The translations under genes and the position numbers were made by a program. Shown here one piece after another: positions 41,501 to 60,740 of a stretch of DNA of 64,000 bases. Position 1 is the stretch's first letter. Each line of letters begins with the position of its first letter. The notes below the pieces were generated by a model. It saw only the letters and a list, made by a program, of their open reading frames with translations, was not told the origin of the DNA and did no database searches. The stretch is from Strigamia acuminata (Eukaryota; Arthropoda; Chilopoda; Geophilomorpha; Linotaeniidae), in the NCBI GenBank assembly GCA_949358305.1, contig OX442321.1:372001-436000 (forward strand). The letters are read 5' to 3'.

Positions 41501-43609
41501 AAAATCGTTTATAAAATGCAATTTAACCAAAAAAAAAGAGACTAATCTACGTTATTTCTTTTTTAAAGACCAAAACTTCAAACTTTCAGAGGGTCAACTA
41601 CTAAGCAACAGACATTTAGATTACGAGGAAAAAAATTCGTACTTTTTAACTTTACACAGCGAAATAGCGAAAAAAACGTTATACGTGACTGTCAACGTAC
41701 TAGATGTAAACGAAGCGCCGAATTTCGAAACGGAGAATGAAATATTTCCGATCGCACCCTGGATTCAACCCAACAATTTAATAACAACTTTTCGGGCCGA
41801 GGATCCCGATAGGCCTAATTCCATGAATGCGGCAATAACTTATTCGATATTGTGCGCTCAAAACTTATCCGGGGTGTTTAATCTGAACCCAAAGAACGGC
41901 CAACTACACTGGGTGGAAAAACCAACAGAAAAAGTCTATTTCTGTAAAGTTAGCGCAAAAGATGGTGGAGTAGAACCCATGTCCGATTTGACGGAAATCA
42001 AAGTAAAATTAAATTAGGCTTCGGCGCATGCGTTTCAGCCGAGTATTAATGATGTTTTCTTTTGTAGATATTTTCTTTGCAAGTTGAAAATATCTTCAGC
42101 TTAAAGTTCGAAGTTCAGAAACAGTTAGGAAGAAGATATTCAAATATCGAAAGGTAAATTCGGATCAAGTTTTTGTTGGAATCTTTGATAATATAATTTG
42201 TTCTATAGAGAACTGAGTGAAGTGCTTGAAAAGCAAGTTGTAGTTCTGCTTTTAAAACCTGATTTGCAATCGCAAAGGTAATAAATAACTTTTGAATTTT
42301 GATGTTTAATAATCAAAATTTGAATATATTTTATTTCTAGTAAAGTTGAATACGAATTGTTTGCTTTGGAAGGCGATTCCGTACTGACGTACACTGAAAT
42401 AGAACGGTATGTTTTGCTTTCCAGTGTAGTTTTGAATAGTATTAATTTACAACTATTATTGGAATTGGTAACCGATGTAAATTCGCGTGTTTCTATGATA
42501 AAACAGATTACTCTCGTCGAAGAAAGAGAAATTGACGACAAAACTAGGCGAGCATTCATTCGAGCCCTATAAACCCTTCCAACTTGCAACGGAGGGAACC
42601 AAAGGAGACGAATTAGAAGATGAAAGCATCATCATCATTGCTTTGGCAGCCATTTTGGGCGTCGTACTTGCACTTACAATCGTGATTGGATTTATTATAT
42701 TTAGAAAATACAGGTATTTTTCAGTGATGCGGCTAAGAGTGAAATTACTATAAATAAATTACTCGTAGATCTGCAACGTTGCAAAATTCTACGTCTCGCA
42801 AAGCTCTCTTGGCGGACGATGAAGAAAGCAACGTCGAAACCCCCAAACTTGGAACAGATTCGGAAACGAAAACAACCGATGGGGAAAGCAATGATTGGGT
42901 AGAGGAGCTGGTTTTGAACAAAGAGACTAATGAAGTTGTTGAAATAAGACCAGAAAGAGTCTGGAAAAACGAAACAATACCGAGAATAGTCGGTGTAGGC
43001 GAAGTAGCTATTGAAGAACTTGAAGATCTCCGTTACAGCGAATTGTTCGAATTTCCCCCAAAAATTGACTACGAAGAGCCCGAAATTGATTACAAACTAG
43101 GCGAAAGGAAAAATGTATCATTTAAATCTGAAGAAGTAGAAATTATATATGAAGAAATAGACGAACTACAAGATGTTCAAGATGAAGAAATAGAGAAACT
43201 ACAAGATGTCGAAAATATGTACATAGAGAAAGTAAATTATGAAACAATAGAAGATCGAAAAGCTGAGGAAGAGATTTTGAAAATAGACGAATTGAAAGAA
43301 AAAGAAAACACGAAATTAGACGAATTAAAAGCGGAAGAAATAGTAAAATCAAACGAAGTAAAGGCAAAATTAGACGAAGTGAAACCTGAGGAAAATATGC
43401 AAAAAGACGAATTTAAACCAGAGGAAAAGATGGAAAAAGACGAATTGAAACCGGAAGCAACGGTGGAAACAGACGAATTAAAACCGGAAGCAACTGTGAA
43501 ATTAGACGAATTGAAACCTGAAGAAAGTATGATAATTGATGAATTGAAATCTGATAATGTTAACGAAGAAAGAGGAGATGATTCATCCAATGAAGACACT
43601 GAATTATAG
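32582..43609 (+). CDS. Large cadherin-like single-pass membrane protein, paralogue 2 (eight-module array)
   Basis: Paralogue of the gene at 27419 but 11 kb long; I estimate around 2,500 aa from about 60 small exons. Signal peptide MNWLILFCIFISFKTLVVSA at 32582. The N-terminal cadherin part has DVNDAPKF and INLPFTKLYEP. Eight modules of about 210 aa follow, each with a variant of LWTANAGPFMTYSL (near 34790, 35710, 36580, 37530, 38390, 39250, 40140, 41050) and a later DNVESS-type end. The last standard repeat has LDYEEKNSYFLTL and DVNEAPNF. Transmembrane helix IIIIALAAILGVVLALTIV at about 42630-42690. The tail is strongly acidic, with EIDYKLGERKNVSF and repeated DELKPE-type units. Reading frames stay open through every module I checked, including the recent 1.79-kb duplicate, so the gene looks functional. 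Individual exon borders are less certain than for the other genes. Confidence 0.75.
33528..33660. repeat. Degenerate AATCGATT-type tandem repeat in an intron
   Basis: Some 12 imperfect copies of a 10-12-bp unit around (A)AAAATCGATT fill part of the intron of the large cadherin-like gene before the exon at about 33751. No coding potential. Confidence 0.7.
34760..38345 (+). repeat. Recent 1.79-kb direct tandem duplication inside the large cadherin-like gene
   Basis: Copy 1 (about 34760-36547) and copy 2 (about 36548-38345) are aligned at a constant offset of about 1,788-1,790 bp. Examples are ggtagtagattattttgg at 34843 and 36631, and ttgtagttggatggtggcaa at 35241 and 37031. Introns are almost as similar as exons, so the event is young. 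Each copy encodes two of the 210-aa modules. A third partial start of the unit is seen at about 38345-38440. Confidence 0.9.
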
Positions 43610-43677
43610 TTCCAAATAAATTGATCATAATAATTTTATTAATTACAGACATTATTATTATTAAAAATAATAAAAAG

Positions 43678-45740
43678 TTAATTTTTAGGTCGACTGTAAA
43701 TCGGATTTGTGAAATTTAAAGCAGTGGGCTGAACTAAATCAACTTCAGGCTCCTCATCAAGTTCCTTCGGTTTCATTAAGTTTTTTGACCTAACAATAGA
43801 GAAATTAACCGTCAAAAAGACTAATAAAACAATTGATTTTCCTAACTCAAACATGCTTGACTCACACGCAGTATTTATGCGACTGTCGCATCGTGATCAA
43901 AACTATCAAAACCACCGTGATTACTACTAATATAATAGCCCATTCCTGACAAAAAGACACCAAAAACTAATAAATAATTTAACAAGAAAAAAAAAACAAT
44001 TTAAAATCAATATATTGCTCACTTACCGGTACTGATTTCGATTTAGGCTTATCAGCGTGCACGTTGTTGTCTGTGGTAAATGCTTCTTGCATGAACGAAC
44101 TTTCAATGTTGGATTTTTCTTGAATAATCGAACTTTTAACTCTTTGCAAGATTGTTTCATTGCCAACATCAAGCTGCACCGTGATAATTATCTGCAAACT
44201 ATTTTTTTTTTAAAAAAAATTTAAAAAATAATCAAATTATGAAAATTGATCAAATTTTTACCGCTCGTTGATTATGGTGACATTAACTTTCATGTATCGC
44301 ATGTCCTCCGCAAAGTAACGTTTCAAGACAGCCCGAAACCTGTACTGGAGCCCATCGGGTGATAAATTCGTCACGTTTCCCGCTGTATCTAGTAACGATA
44401 AAAGCGAATTAATGTGAAATAACATTTCCAATTTAATCGCAGATTCACCATTGAGAGGAAATGAAAACGTCAATGCTTCTTCCGAGTAATTGCCATCAGG
44501 GACGTCATTTCCATCGGGTAATTGAATTTCGGTCACCGATTCGACGCGTGAAGAGCTTTGCGAAGGTTCGTTGTAATCAAAATCTTGAGTTGATGTGGAG
44601 ACCGAATCAGACTCAGACTCAGACTCAGACTCGGACTCGGACTCCGAACTCGTTGTTTCTTCAGTTTCGTTGTCGAACGATATTTCAATTGCCGACAAAA
44701 CGTCGTCGCCTATTTCGTTGACGAGAATGTTCGGATCGTCGGCTAAAACGGGCGCTGGACTCGCAGTTGTACTGTCGTAATCTTCGTAGAAATAATAATT
44801 GGGAATGGTTTTGGGTGGAGCTTTATTTGAATTTGAGTGCCCATTCGAGAAATTTTTGTACTCGGTCGCGCTGGAAATTACGGATCTGTAGTTGCAGTTT
44901 TGTCCTCCCCAACCTATTAAAAAGAAATAAAAACTTAATTAATTAATTAATTTACGTGACAAAATGACACAAACTGACCTTTCAAACAAATGAATTCTCC
45001 GGTTTGTCGGTTACATTTAAAGTGTCCCGTTTCATCGTCCCGTTGAGAACAGAAAACCGAACAATTCGGTCCGAAGTATTCAAAGTCGCATCTCAACTCT
45101 GTCGTCACTACCAATCTGAATTTTAAAAACAAATAAATAAAATAATAATTCTTTAAATGCAACTCACTTATACTTAGTTTTATTTTTCAACTCCAGCTGT
45201 ATTTTCCCTCCCGGTTTGTTATTTAGATGCGCGTACATGTAATCCATAAGGTCATTTCCAAAAAGATCCACGTCTAAAATAACTATTTTTAAAACAACAC
45301 TTCCCTAGACAATTCAAAAACGAAAAAAAAAATCAAAATCAACGATTAATCCATGAAATTTAACTCAAATTACAGGCCACTGTTTAAAGTGTATGGAAAC
45401 CGATGCTAAATCGCGCACTTCTTCCCGTAAATATTTACACTCTTCGTGAAAGTCAGTGACAGAACTGTTCCAAAAATAAAGAAATTAATTAATTAATTTA
45501 AAAAACGATTAACAGTTCGTACCTGTTTCCATGGTCCACACATATCACAAATTTTAAATCGCACTGAGACAGATAATCGCATTGCAAGTTGTGAGTAAAT
45601 TGAGAAAAAGACAGATTCAACACCCCGCCACCGAAACAAATCCCCACCAACTGCGAAAACAATCAATTTTTCACCTCAATTCAACTTGCATTTCAATCCA
45701 AAAATACCTGTATCAAGAGAACACAAATCAACCGAATCAT
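43678..45740 (-). CDS. DSL-domain type I membrane protein without EGF repeats (Notch-ligand-like)
   Basis: Minus-strand exons 45708-45740, 45523-45650, 45374-45464, 45168-45304, 44979-45115, 44262-44913, 44027-44198, 43866-43945, 43678-43789; 513 aa with agreeing phases. Signal peptide MIRLICVLLI. Residues about 12-130 look like the N-terminal MNNL/C2-type region of Delta/Serrate ligands (VILDVDLFGNDL). One DSL domain follows at about 137-182 with all six Cys (CDFEYFGPNCSVFC..GHFKC..FICLKGWGGQNC). No EGF repeat follows; instead there is a long Ser/Glu/Asp-rich stretch and a folded-looking segment. A transmembrane helix (WAIILVVITVVLIVLI) comes next, then a tail of about 45 residues ending NFTNPIYSRPKN. 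By family it could bind Notch in cis or trans; FxNPxY is a clathrin-adaptor signal. It is convergent with the large cadherin-like gene, 68 bp away. Confidence 0.85.
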
Positions 45741-45930
45741 CTCGTCGATGAGCACCAAATGAGCTCTTCCGACACCACAAATTCCAAATTCAACACCTGG
45801 GATCTAGTGACTCTGTTATTCGACCCAAGTTGAAAATTTAAAGTGGTGACAAAAGTCCACTTAAAAAAAAATTCACAAAATCTTGTAATAATTCTTTTTT
45901 ATTCAATTCTTTCCAATTCAAATTGAAAGT

Positions 45931-46520
<590 letters not shown>

Positions 46521-46640
46521 TTTCTGGTAAATAAACCAATCTCGATTAAAATCAAAAACAAAAAAACAACGATTGATTCCAATAAATACCTGATGATTAC
46601 GGATTAAAACGCACGAATTCTATCTCTTGAAACTCGCCGG

Positions 46641-47102
46641 AAACAGCAACCGTGTGTGAATGCCAAACCGGAAACGAAAGCGCTTCAATACCGCCCTCTC
46701 TCGGCGGCAACTGGCAATAACAAAAATTATCTCCCCCCCCTCTGAAAAAAAAAGAATCAACACAAAAGATTCGTTCTGCCAAGAGCGCAAAGCTAACAGG
46801 ATCGAAAGAACTATTCCCATGTTGAGGAGATCCTCCCCGTAGACGAATATGCCCTAAGAAGAAAGAGAAATCGGCAACCTTGGAGGTTGTTGACACGAAA
46901 AGACTATTGTACTCGCGATGCAGAGTGTCGACGAGTGTTAATGGACGTTAACGAGTGAATCGGCGATGCAGATTGAGCCCGAGTTGCAGCAGCTCAACTC
47001 GTCTCTCGTTTAGCGGAGGCCATTGACTGGCGACTGGCGAATTGCGGGAAGGAAGAACGGCAAAAAGCAGGCACATTTCGGTAGTAGAGTTCTTTCTCTC
47101 CG
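46641..47102. promoter_or_regulatory. Divergent RPS14 / ZSWIM8 promoter interval
   Basis: RPS14 is transcribed leftward from about 46640 and ZSWIM8 starts coding rightward at 47103, so both promoters and the ZSWIM8 5' UTR lie within about 460 bp. The right half is CpG-rich. No open frame with family resemblance is seen. Confidence 0.5.
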
Positions 47103-54386
<7,284 letters not shown>

Positions 54387-54507
54387 CAAATGTTCACGCT
54401 AGGAAACTTGTTTAGTACCTAGTCAGTCCTAGACAGGAACTGGTTGTTGTTGGTCGACTTTTTGACACTTTTTTTTGCTCAGTTTAATTATGCAGAGAAT
54501 AAAAGCG

Positions 54508-54538
<31 letters not shown>

Positions 54539-57525
54539 GAAAGAAAAAGTTTTTTCTGTTTTATTTTCACACATGTTCAGTGAACTAGGAAAAATTGTAG
54601 ATTTTTGCTCAAAAATGGTGAAAATTTAAAAGGAATTCGGTTGAATTTGGTCGGGATTTAAAGATGGACTTTTTAAAAAATATTTAAAGACGTTTTAACT
54701 CATCAGTTTTTGTTGTTTTTATCTCTTGAAAAAAAAAATTGTCAGTCCTTGGAGTAGAAACATTATTGTCATTTTTATTTTTATTAATTCAGTAGTTGTG
54801 TAGTTCGAATTTAAAAAAAAAAAATACAAAAACAAAAAAAAAAAAAAATTTCCTCAATCTTTGTACTCGTTGCGAAATTTTTATTCTGCAAAAAAAAGAA
54901 ATCCTCGTAGAACTAATTTTTCGATCGTTTTTCTAAGAATTGCTCCTTTGGTAAAGCTACCCTATTTTATTGTGTATAAATAAATATTTGTAATTTCATT
55001 GTAAAGCTTCTCAAATTGTAGGGTTTTTTTTGTGTTTTTTTTTCTTTTCTTTTAGTAATTAGTGGTGTAGTATTTTTTGATTAATTGTCTTTCTATATTT
55101 GAGATATATGAACTATTTTTGATGAATATCTTGCTTCGAAAAGGTACAAATTGGCTCTTTTTATTAGAATTCGAAGCTTCCGGTTTTTCTTTTTCAAAAA
55201 ACAAAACCAAAAAAAATTAGAAAATATTGCCTTTGGAGAGAAAAATTTAAATGTATCCAATGTTTAGAGTTTTCATTAGTTTGTTGTTGATATATTTGCT
55301 TGAATGGAAACAAAAAATTGTTATTGAAAACATTTTAGGGTTGGCTTCTCGTTCCAGCACACTTGTGAATTCACGAGTGTGCTGGAATCGGCGGTTAGGC
55401 CTACTTTAGATCGAGGTTAGAAAATGTCATCTTTGTAATATTCCACGTCACCATTTACATTTTTGTGTACTCGTGTGTGCTTATCGAGCTTTTTTAAATG
55501 AAAAACAATACCTGATGAAAATTCTGCACTAAATGTAGAGGCGTACACAACAAAACTCAATTTTATGTTTTTTAACGAAAACTCCCATTTTACCATTGTA
55601 CAGATTTCACAAATTTCTCAACGAAATTATACAAATGACAGGTTTTTAATTTTAAAATAATAATAAAACAAAATTATATAACAATTGTTTTCAATTTAAC
55701 ACCATGTGTAAATGTATCTTTGATTTCTTTCTTTCCAATTCTGTAGTTTCAAATTCACTAGTAGATATCTTTAACATATCATCCTGTTTCATTTTTTCAA
55801 AGTTCTGTTCAAAAACAAAAATGACTTTCATGCTGAAATAGTTTAATCCCACCCCAATTTCTCCTCGTTTATAATTGAAACGTTAACAATTAATCGTATT
55901 TTCTTTTTATTTTGTAATTTCCCATTTAATAAATTTACAATTCATGTATACGTGAGGAATCAGATTGATTAGTTTAACCAACTCACCGCCGTGAGACGAT
56001 GGCGCTGTTATTTCCCTGTTCGTTTTTTATGGTCCGAACAATATCACATCCAGTTTCCGCGACAGGTGGGCGATGTAGAGGCAGCCATCGCAGAATTTAA
56101 ATTCATTTCCAACTCGTAGCTAATGGTAATCAGCCTTGAAATTCCCAAATGGACCGAATATATTGAAGGTAAAAAAAAAAACGAGACTTCTTATATAATC
56201 AAGGTTTCGGTTTTTACGCCGTAACAACAAAATGGCGGTTATTTCAAATTCAAACGTAAACAAAAGTTTCACATGGCCTCTTTATGCAACACTTGTGAAA
56301 GAAATTAATTCCCAAAATACTCGGTTGGTCATTGCTTCGGTTTACTTTTCTTGTCAACCAGAAATGCGACCTCATTTGGACTTGACCTTCAAATTATTAT
56401 TTTAAAAAAAAACAAAACAAAAAAATACAAAAAAAACAACCTCCACTTCTGGCTTTTCTTTGTTTTCAATGGAAACCAGAAGTCAAAAACGCAACAATTT
56501 GCCACGAATTAAATATTTATTGAGCTCGAGTTCATTTTTGCACAATTATAAATGATATCTGTATCTGTAAGAACACATTTCCTTTTCCTTTAATTTTTTT
56601 TTGATATAATAAAGGAAGTTTGAAGGGTGAAGTCAAATTTATTCACCTTAAAACGAAATAAATAAATAAATAAATAAAAAACTATATAAATTTAATTTAA
56701 TCTGTCGCTTGCAATTGGAATCTAGGGCCCAGAAGAACAAAAGGAAATTAACTCTTCTTGGTTCTCATCAAATTAATAAACATCTCAATTCTGAACAGTT
56801 AAAAACAATAAAACTCTGTTCCATTCTCGCGCACCTACAATTTTTTATTATTTAAATTTAAACAAAAAAATTTTTTTTTTATATTTAATTTAATGATTAC
56901 ATCATTTGTTTGTTTTTCCACTTTTGCAGATCAGTCAGACGAGATTTCTCTAATCAATTAACATCGTTCTTATTTCAACCTCGATTTTTTAATGGACTTT
57001 TCCAGCTGGCCAGGTAAGAGATGAGTCACGTGATTGTGCTATCAACTTGGGCAACAGTCTGATGGGAGACCTTCCAACAGGTAAAATTAAAAAACATGCA
57101 TTAAGCAATTAGCAGCGTTTCCAATCGTAATTATTTTCTTTTTCTTTTTTTTTTTTTAGAAAAAGACCGAAGGTATTTTTCATTCTTTTTTCATTCTTTT
57201 TTTCTCTTCTTTTTCTCTTTTCATTCATGAAAATGTGTTCTTTCATGTTTCCTGTGTTGTCAAGGTGATTAATCGACTTACATCCGCTCGAAAATTATAA
57301 ATCGGGGGGAAGTCCACTGATTCATTTATTTTTAGACACAAAATACAACAAAAAAAAATCAAAAAAATAATAATAATCCCAAAATTTGAAAAATAAATCA
57401 AATAAAAGTCGATCGCAATCACAATTGCAACAACGAACGTCGTCATTAACAAATCGAGATAATCACACGATATGATAATACCCACAAATGACGTCACATT
57501 GTTTTAATTGCAGGTGTTGCTCGCT
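54387..57525. other. ZSWIM8 3' UTR and intergenic region
   Basis: Very AT-rich, with poly-A signals AATAAA at 54498-54503 and 54979-54984 that probably end ZSWIM8 transcripts. A near-perfect 36-bp palindrome lies at 55352-55387. A GC-richer patch at about 55987-56110 has a good minus-strand donor (gtgagttg, 55979-55986) and may be the first exon of an unrelated minus-strand transcript. Two start-plus-donor pairs (56992-57013 and 57062-57080) do not fit the phase of the next exons. A TGACGTCA octamer is at 57489-57496, just before the exon at 57515. Confidence 0.5.
55352..55387. repeat. 36-bp near-perfect palindrome
   Basis: The left half TTCCAGCACACTTGTGAA and the reverse complement of the right half differ at one position. 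The RNA could form a stem of about 16 bp with a tiny loop. It lies about 1 kb past the ZSWIM8 stop. The loop is too small and the arms too short for a typical microRNA precursor. Confidence 0.8.
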
Positions 57526-59296
57526 ATGACCTCGTCCACACCACTGGATAACTGTGGTGGGGACTCGGACACCCTCGGCCGAGATTTATTCGGAGTACAA
57601 CTCGAGGTTAGGCTTAATCGAACGAAAACGAGGCCAATTTTTCTAAATAAAAAAAAAAAATAATAATAATAATAATAATAATAAAATGACTTTATTAGGT
57701 GACCAGTCTTCTTCTCGAAGGTGAGCGACGACAACTACGTGTTCTACAACGCGAACTCAACGGTTCCTTAAGCAGCGAAGAAGGATCGTTAAAAGTAATG
57801 AAAAATAAAAATAAAATGAGGAAAATATTGGTTGGCTCGAGTCGTGTCCACTGCTGACCTAGTTTATCCTCCCCCGCACCTGAGCGAGCATGTACCTGTC
57901 ATGGGAGTTTTTTAATGTTTATATTTATTTTAACGAGTGTAATGAACTAGCGACAAGTGCGAATCCCATTTTGCAACGACGCTCCAGCGCGGGTTCAAAG
58001 GTTTATTCGTTTTATCTATTTATCTGTTTTGTTTATTGACAGGCGAAGGAGTTGCAACATCAGGAATTAATCTTCGCCATAAAGTAAATTAATTTTAGAT
58101 TTTATTCAAAATTCGGTCTAATTTATTCCATTTATTCTTCAGTCGGTTCCAGCAACAGTACGATCAACTCGAAGAAGAGTATCACCAGGCCGCGATCGGA
58201 GTACTGCGAGGAAACAACAACCCTAGAAATGGCAAGGTTTGTTGCTTTTAACGCCAGTTGGCGCTATACACCGAGCGGCAATGTTTGGCACTATTGAATC
58301 GCGGATTGAATACTGACGAACTGACCTTGGTTTATGGCTCGCTCGGTTTGTGGGGTGAATATATCAGAATAATTAGAAAAACGAGCTTTTCCAACGCCGA
58401 ATCTATATTTTTCGAATCAATTTAAAAAAAAAATCGTTTCGCATCATCATCATCAAATCGAAACCAGATGGAGTCGCCTCCCACGTCAATAACCCCAACA
58501 GTTGCGCAGGTGTTGTTGTAATTTTGTTTACAATTTAACTCTCATAAATTATCTCCCAAAATTAGATCTAAAAAAAAAAGAAAAAATTAAAAAAAAGAAA
58601 AATTGGTTTAAACATGAGGAAGTGAATTTTTCTTTCGGTTGTGAATTCGAGTATTTTACCTGCGGCATTCGAGCCGAGTTGGCATTGTGCTCGTTCAACA
58701 GGTTTTTCTTTCTTTCTTTCTTTCCTTTGGTTCCTTTCCATCGCAACCCTCTTAGCTGCGCGCGCAATTCGTTGCAAAAATGTCTCGATTCGTGTCTGGT
58801 TTCCATGGCGACACTGGCGGGCGCCGCGAAGCGCTTTAATTATCACCTGCCGTATTTTCTCATCACGTTTACACAAGGTAGGAAGAACGAAAATACACGA
58901 GTTTGTTTTCTTTTTTGTTTCATTTTTTTTTGGGTGTTGTTTTTTTTAAAAATGGCTGCGAAATTCGCACTTGAGTTCACGTGTGAAAAATGGAAATGTA
59001 TTTTTTTTAATTTAAATTTTAACGTTTTGATATTTGATTCGGTTTAAAATTGAGTGTTTTGCAATTTTTGAGGAAATTTATGGCGTTGGAAAGTTTCAGT
59101 GACCTCGGTCTCTCTGAGACCCAAATAAGAGAAAAACAAACATTAAAAAAAGAAACCATTTGTATCTCCACCCTCTGGTGTGATAATTCTCGATTAAACT
59201 TCACAAACTGTTCCATATTTTATGAATAATTTTCTTCTTTTTCAGCCAACTCGAAGCCAGCCGGCGATAGGATTAAAATATACAGCGAAAACTAGG
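57526..59296 (+). CDS. Coiled-coil exons, probable alternative 5' part of the RASGEF1 gene
   Basis: Six exons with good splice sites and matching phase: 57526-57606 (ATG at 57526), 57699-57794, 58043-58083, 58143-58236, 58468-58509, 59246-59296. They encode 135 residues: MTSSTPLDNCGGDSD.., then a Leu/Glu/Gln-rich heptad-like stretch (LLLEGERRQLRVLQREL; FQQQYDQLEEEYHQA) and a short basic end (GLKYTAKTR). The last exon ends in phase 0, as the RASGEF1 exon at 61937 requires, and no stop or other downstream exon was found between. I infer a long RASGEF1 isoform with an N-terminal coiled coil. Alternatively these belong to a small separate gene whose 3' end I missed. I do not recognise the family. 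Confidence 0.5.
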
Positions 59297-60740
59297 GTAA
59301 GTTTAATTTATTATTCATTCATTTTAAGGTGAAAATGGCGGATCATGAGCAAAAATCGAAACCTCGAAGCGCTTTAGTTGTTTTTTTTTGCATTGAAATT
59401 TTATCATGAGCTTGAAGCTTGACCGATCGTTTATTTATATATTTTTATGTTTTATTTTTTCATTTTTTGTTCTTTGAGAATATGATAATTTTAATTTGCA
59501 ACGAAAAAAGGTGCAAACTCAGCCCGGGCGTGTGAGAAATGAGAAATGGGAAACGAGTCTCGGAGGATCGCGTGCAAAATCACGTCGCGAGAAAAGAAAC
59601 GAGTCGTGTTCGTGGATCGTTATATGGTTATATTCGCGCACTTTTATTTAATTTCGAGTTTTCGACTTTACATATCACGAATTAAATGCCCATCTCAGCT
59701 CATGGTCGTGTGAAAAAGATTCGTGATAAACGGAAACAACAAACCGTGGGAATAAATCAAACGAAGCGTGTAAATAATTTTCCCTAGCGGCGAATCGTGC
59801 AGTTGCACTTGACAAGATGGACAAAACTTTTCTTTGTCTCTCGGGAGAGATGAAGGAGAAAACGAGCAAAGCGAGTTGGGCTGGGTCGCGCTGGAATGAT
59901 CGGGTGGGGTCGTCATTCGTCATGATAGGAAATGGAATTGTATTACCTGTGTGCGACGAGAAGATGATTACTTCCGGTCTCTTAGATCACTCGTGTCGAC
60001 TTTTGGTTTTCCCTCTGACACAATTCTCGTAACGATATTTTTTCAAATTTATTTCTTTTGCGGTTGTCATGGCGACCGATGTTGTTGCTGATACGCGATC
60101 GATTTTTTAGCAACGAGATGAACCGACGTAAAAAAAAAAAAAAAATAAATCAAATAGAAAAAAAAAATGTATTGGGTATAGGTCTATTTATATCTGTTAA
60201 TTACACGTGACAATGATGAATGGGTAAGCGGAGGAAGGTGCCCCTTTTTATTTTTATTGGTTTTCCATTTCTTGCCTCGACTGCTTCGTTAGGCCTAAGT
60301 GTTTAGCAGATGCCATTAAAAGGGCCATCTGCTTTTCTCTCCTCATTTTTTTCATTTAATTTTTTTTTCAACGGGATGTGCGTTAAATGTATTTATTTTT
60401 AATTTTTGACCGCCGATGTATCTCGTGTGTTGGGAGTTTGATGATAATGACGTTGCCAGCTGTTGAGGCACCACGTGACCGGTTCGAGATTAGTTCCCCT
60501 CTCGTGAGTTTTTGGCGGCCACTCAGTCGACTCGACTCAGTCGCTGGTTGCCGCCGTTGCCGCCGTTGCTCGCCGAGCCGTGTACGCGTCGACCCTCGTC
60601 GATCGAACCGTTTGGAAGACTCCCGGTTCCGTTCGCATCTCGCGCACACATGGATCGACCTTTGCGCGTGTTGATGGCACCTGTGAGCCGGTGAAAGCGT
60701 CGCAACAACTCATGTCGTAGTCGTCATAGCAACTGTCGCC
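59297..60740 (+). promoter_or_regulatory. Intronic region with candidate internal RASGEF1 promoter
   Basis: The left part is AT-rich and featureless. From about 60460 to 60740 the sequence becomes CpG-rich (repeated gccgccgttg) and leads into the candidate first exon at 60741. A TGACGTCA octamer lies just downstream at 60798-60805. Promoter activity is inferred from composition and position. Confidence 0.4.

Noticed and set aside
55352-55387. Reading the 36-bp palindrome as a microRNA precursor
   Set aside because: Arms are too short and the loop is almost absent; no flanking basal stem was seen.
56992-57080. Two short ATG-plus-donor candidates (MDFSSWP, MGDLPT) as RASGEF1 first exons
   Set aside because: Both end in phase 1, which does not match the phase-0 exons that follow; no bridging exon was found.
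57930-58010. Another tRNA-like B-box (gcgggttcaaagg) upstream of the exon at 58043
   Set aside because: No A-box at a proper distance and no stem pairing.
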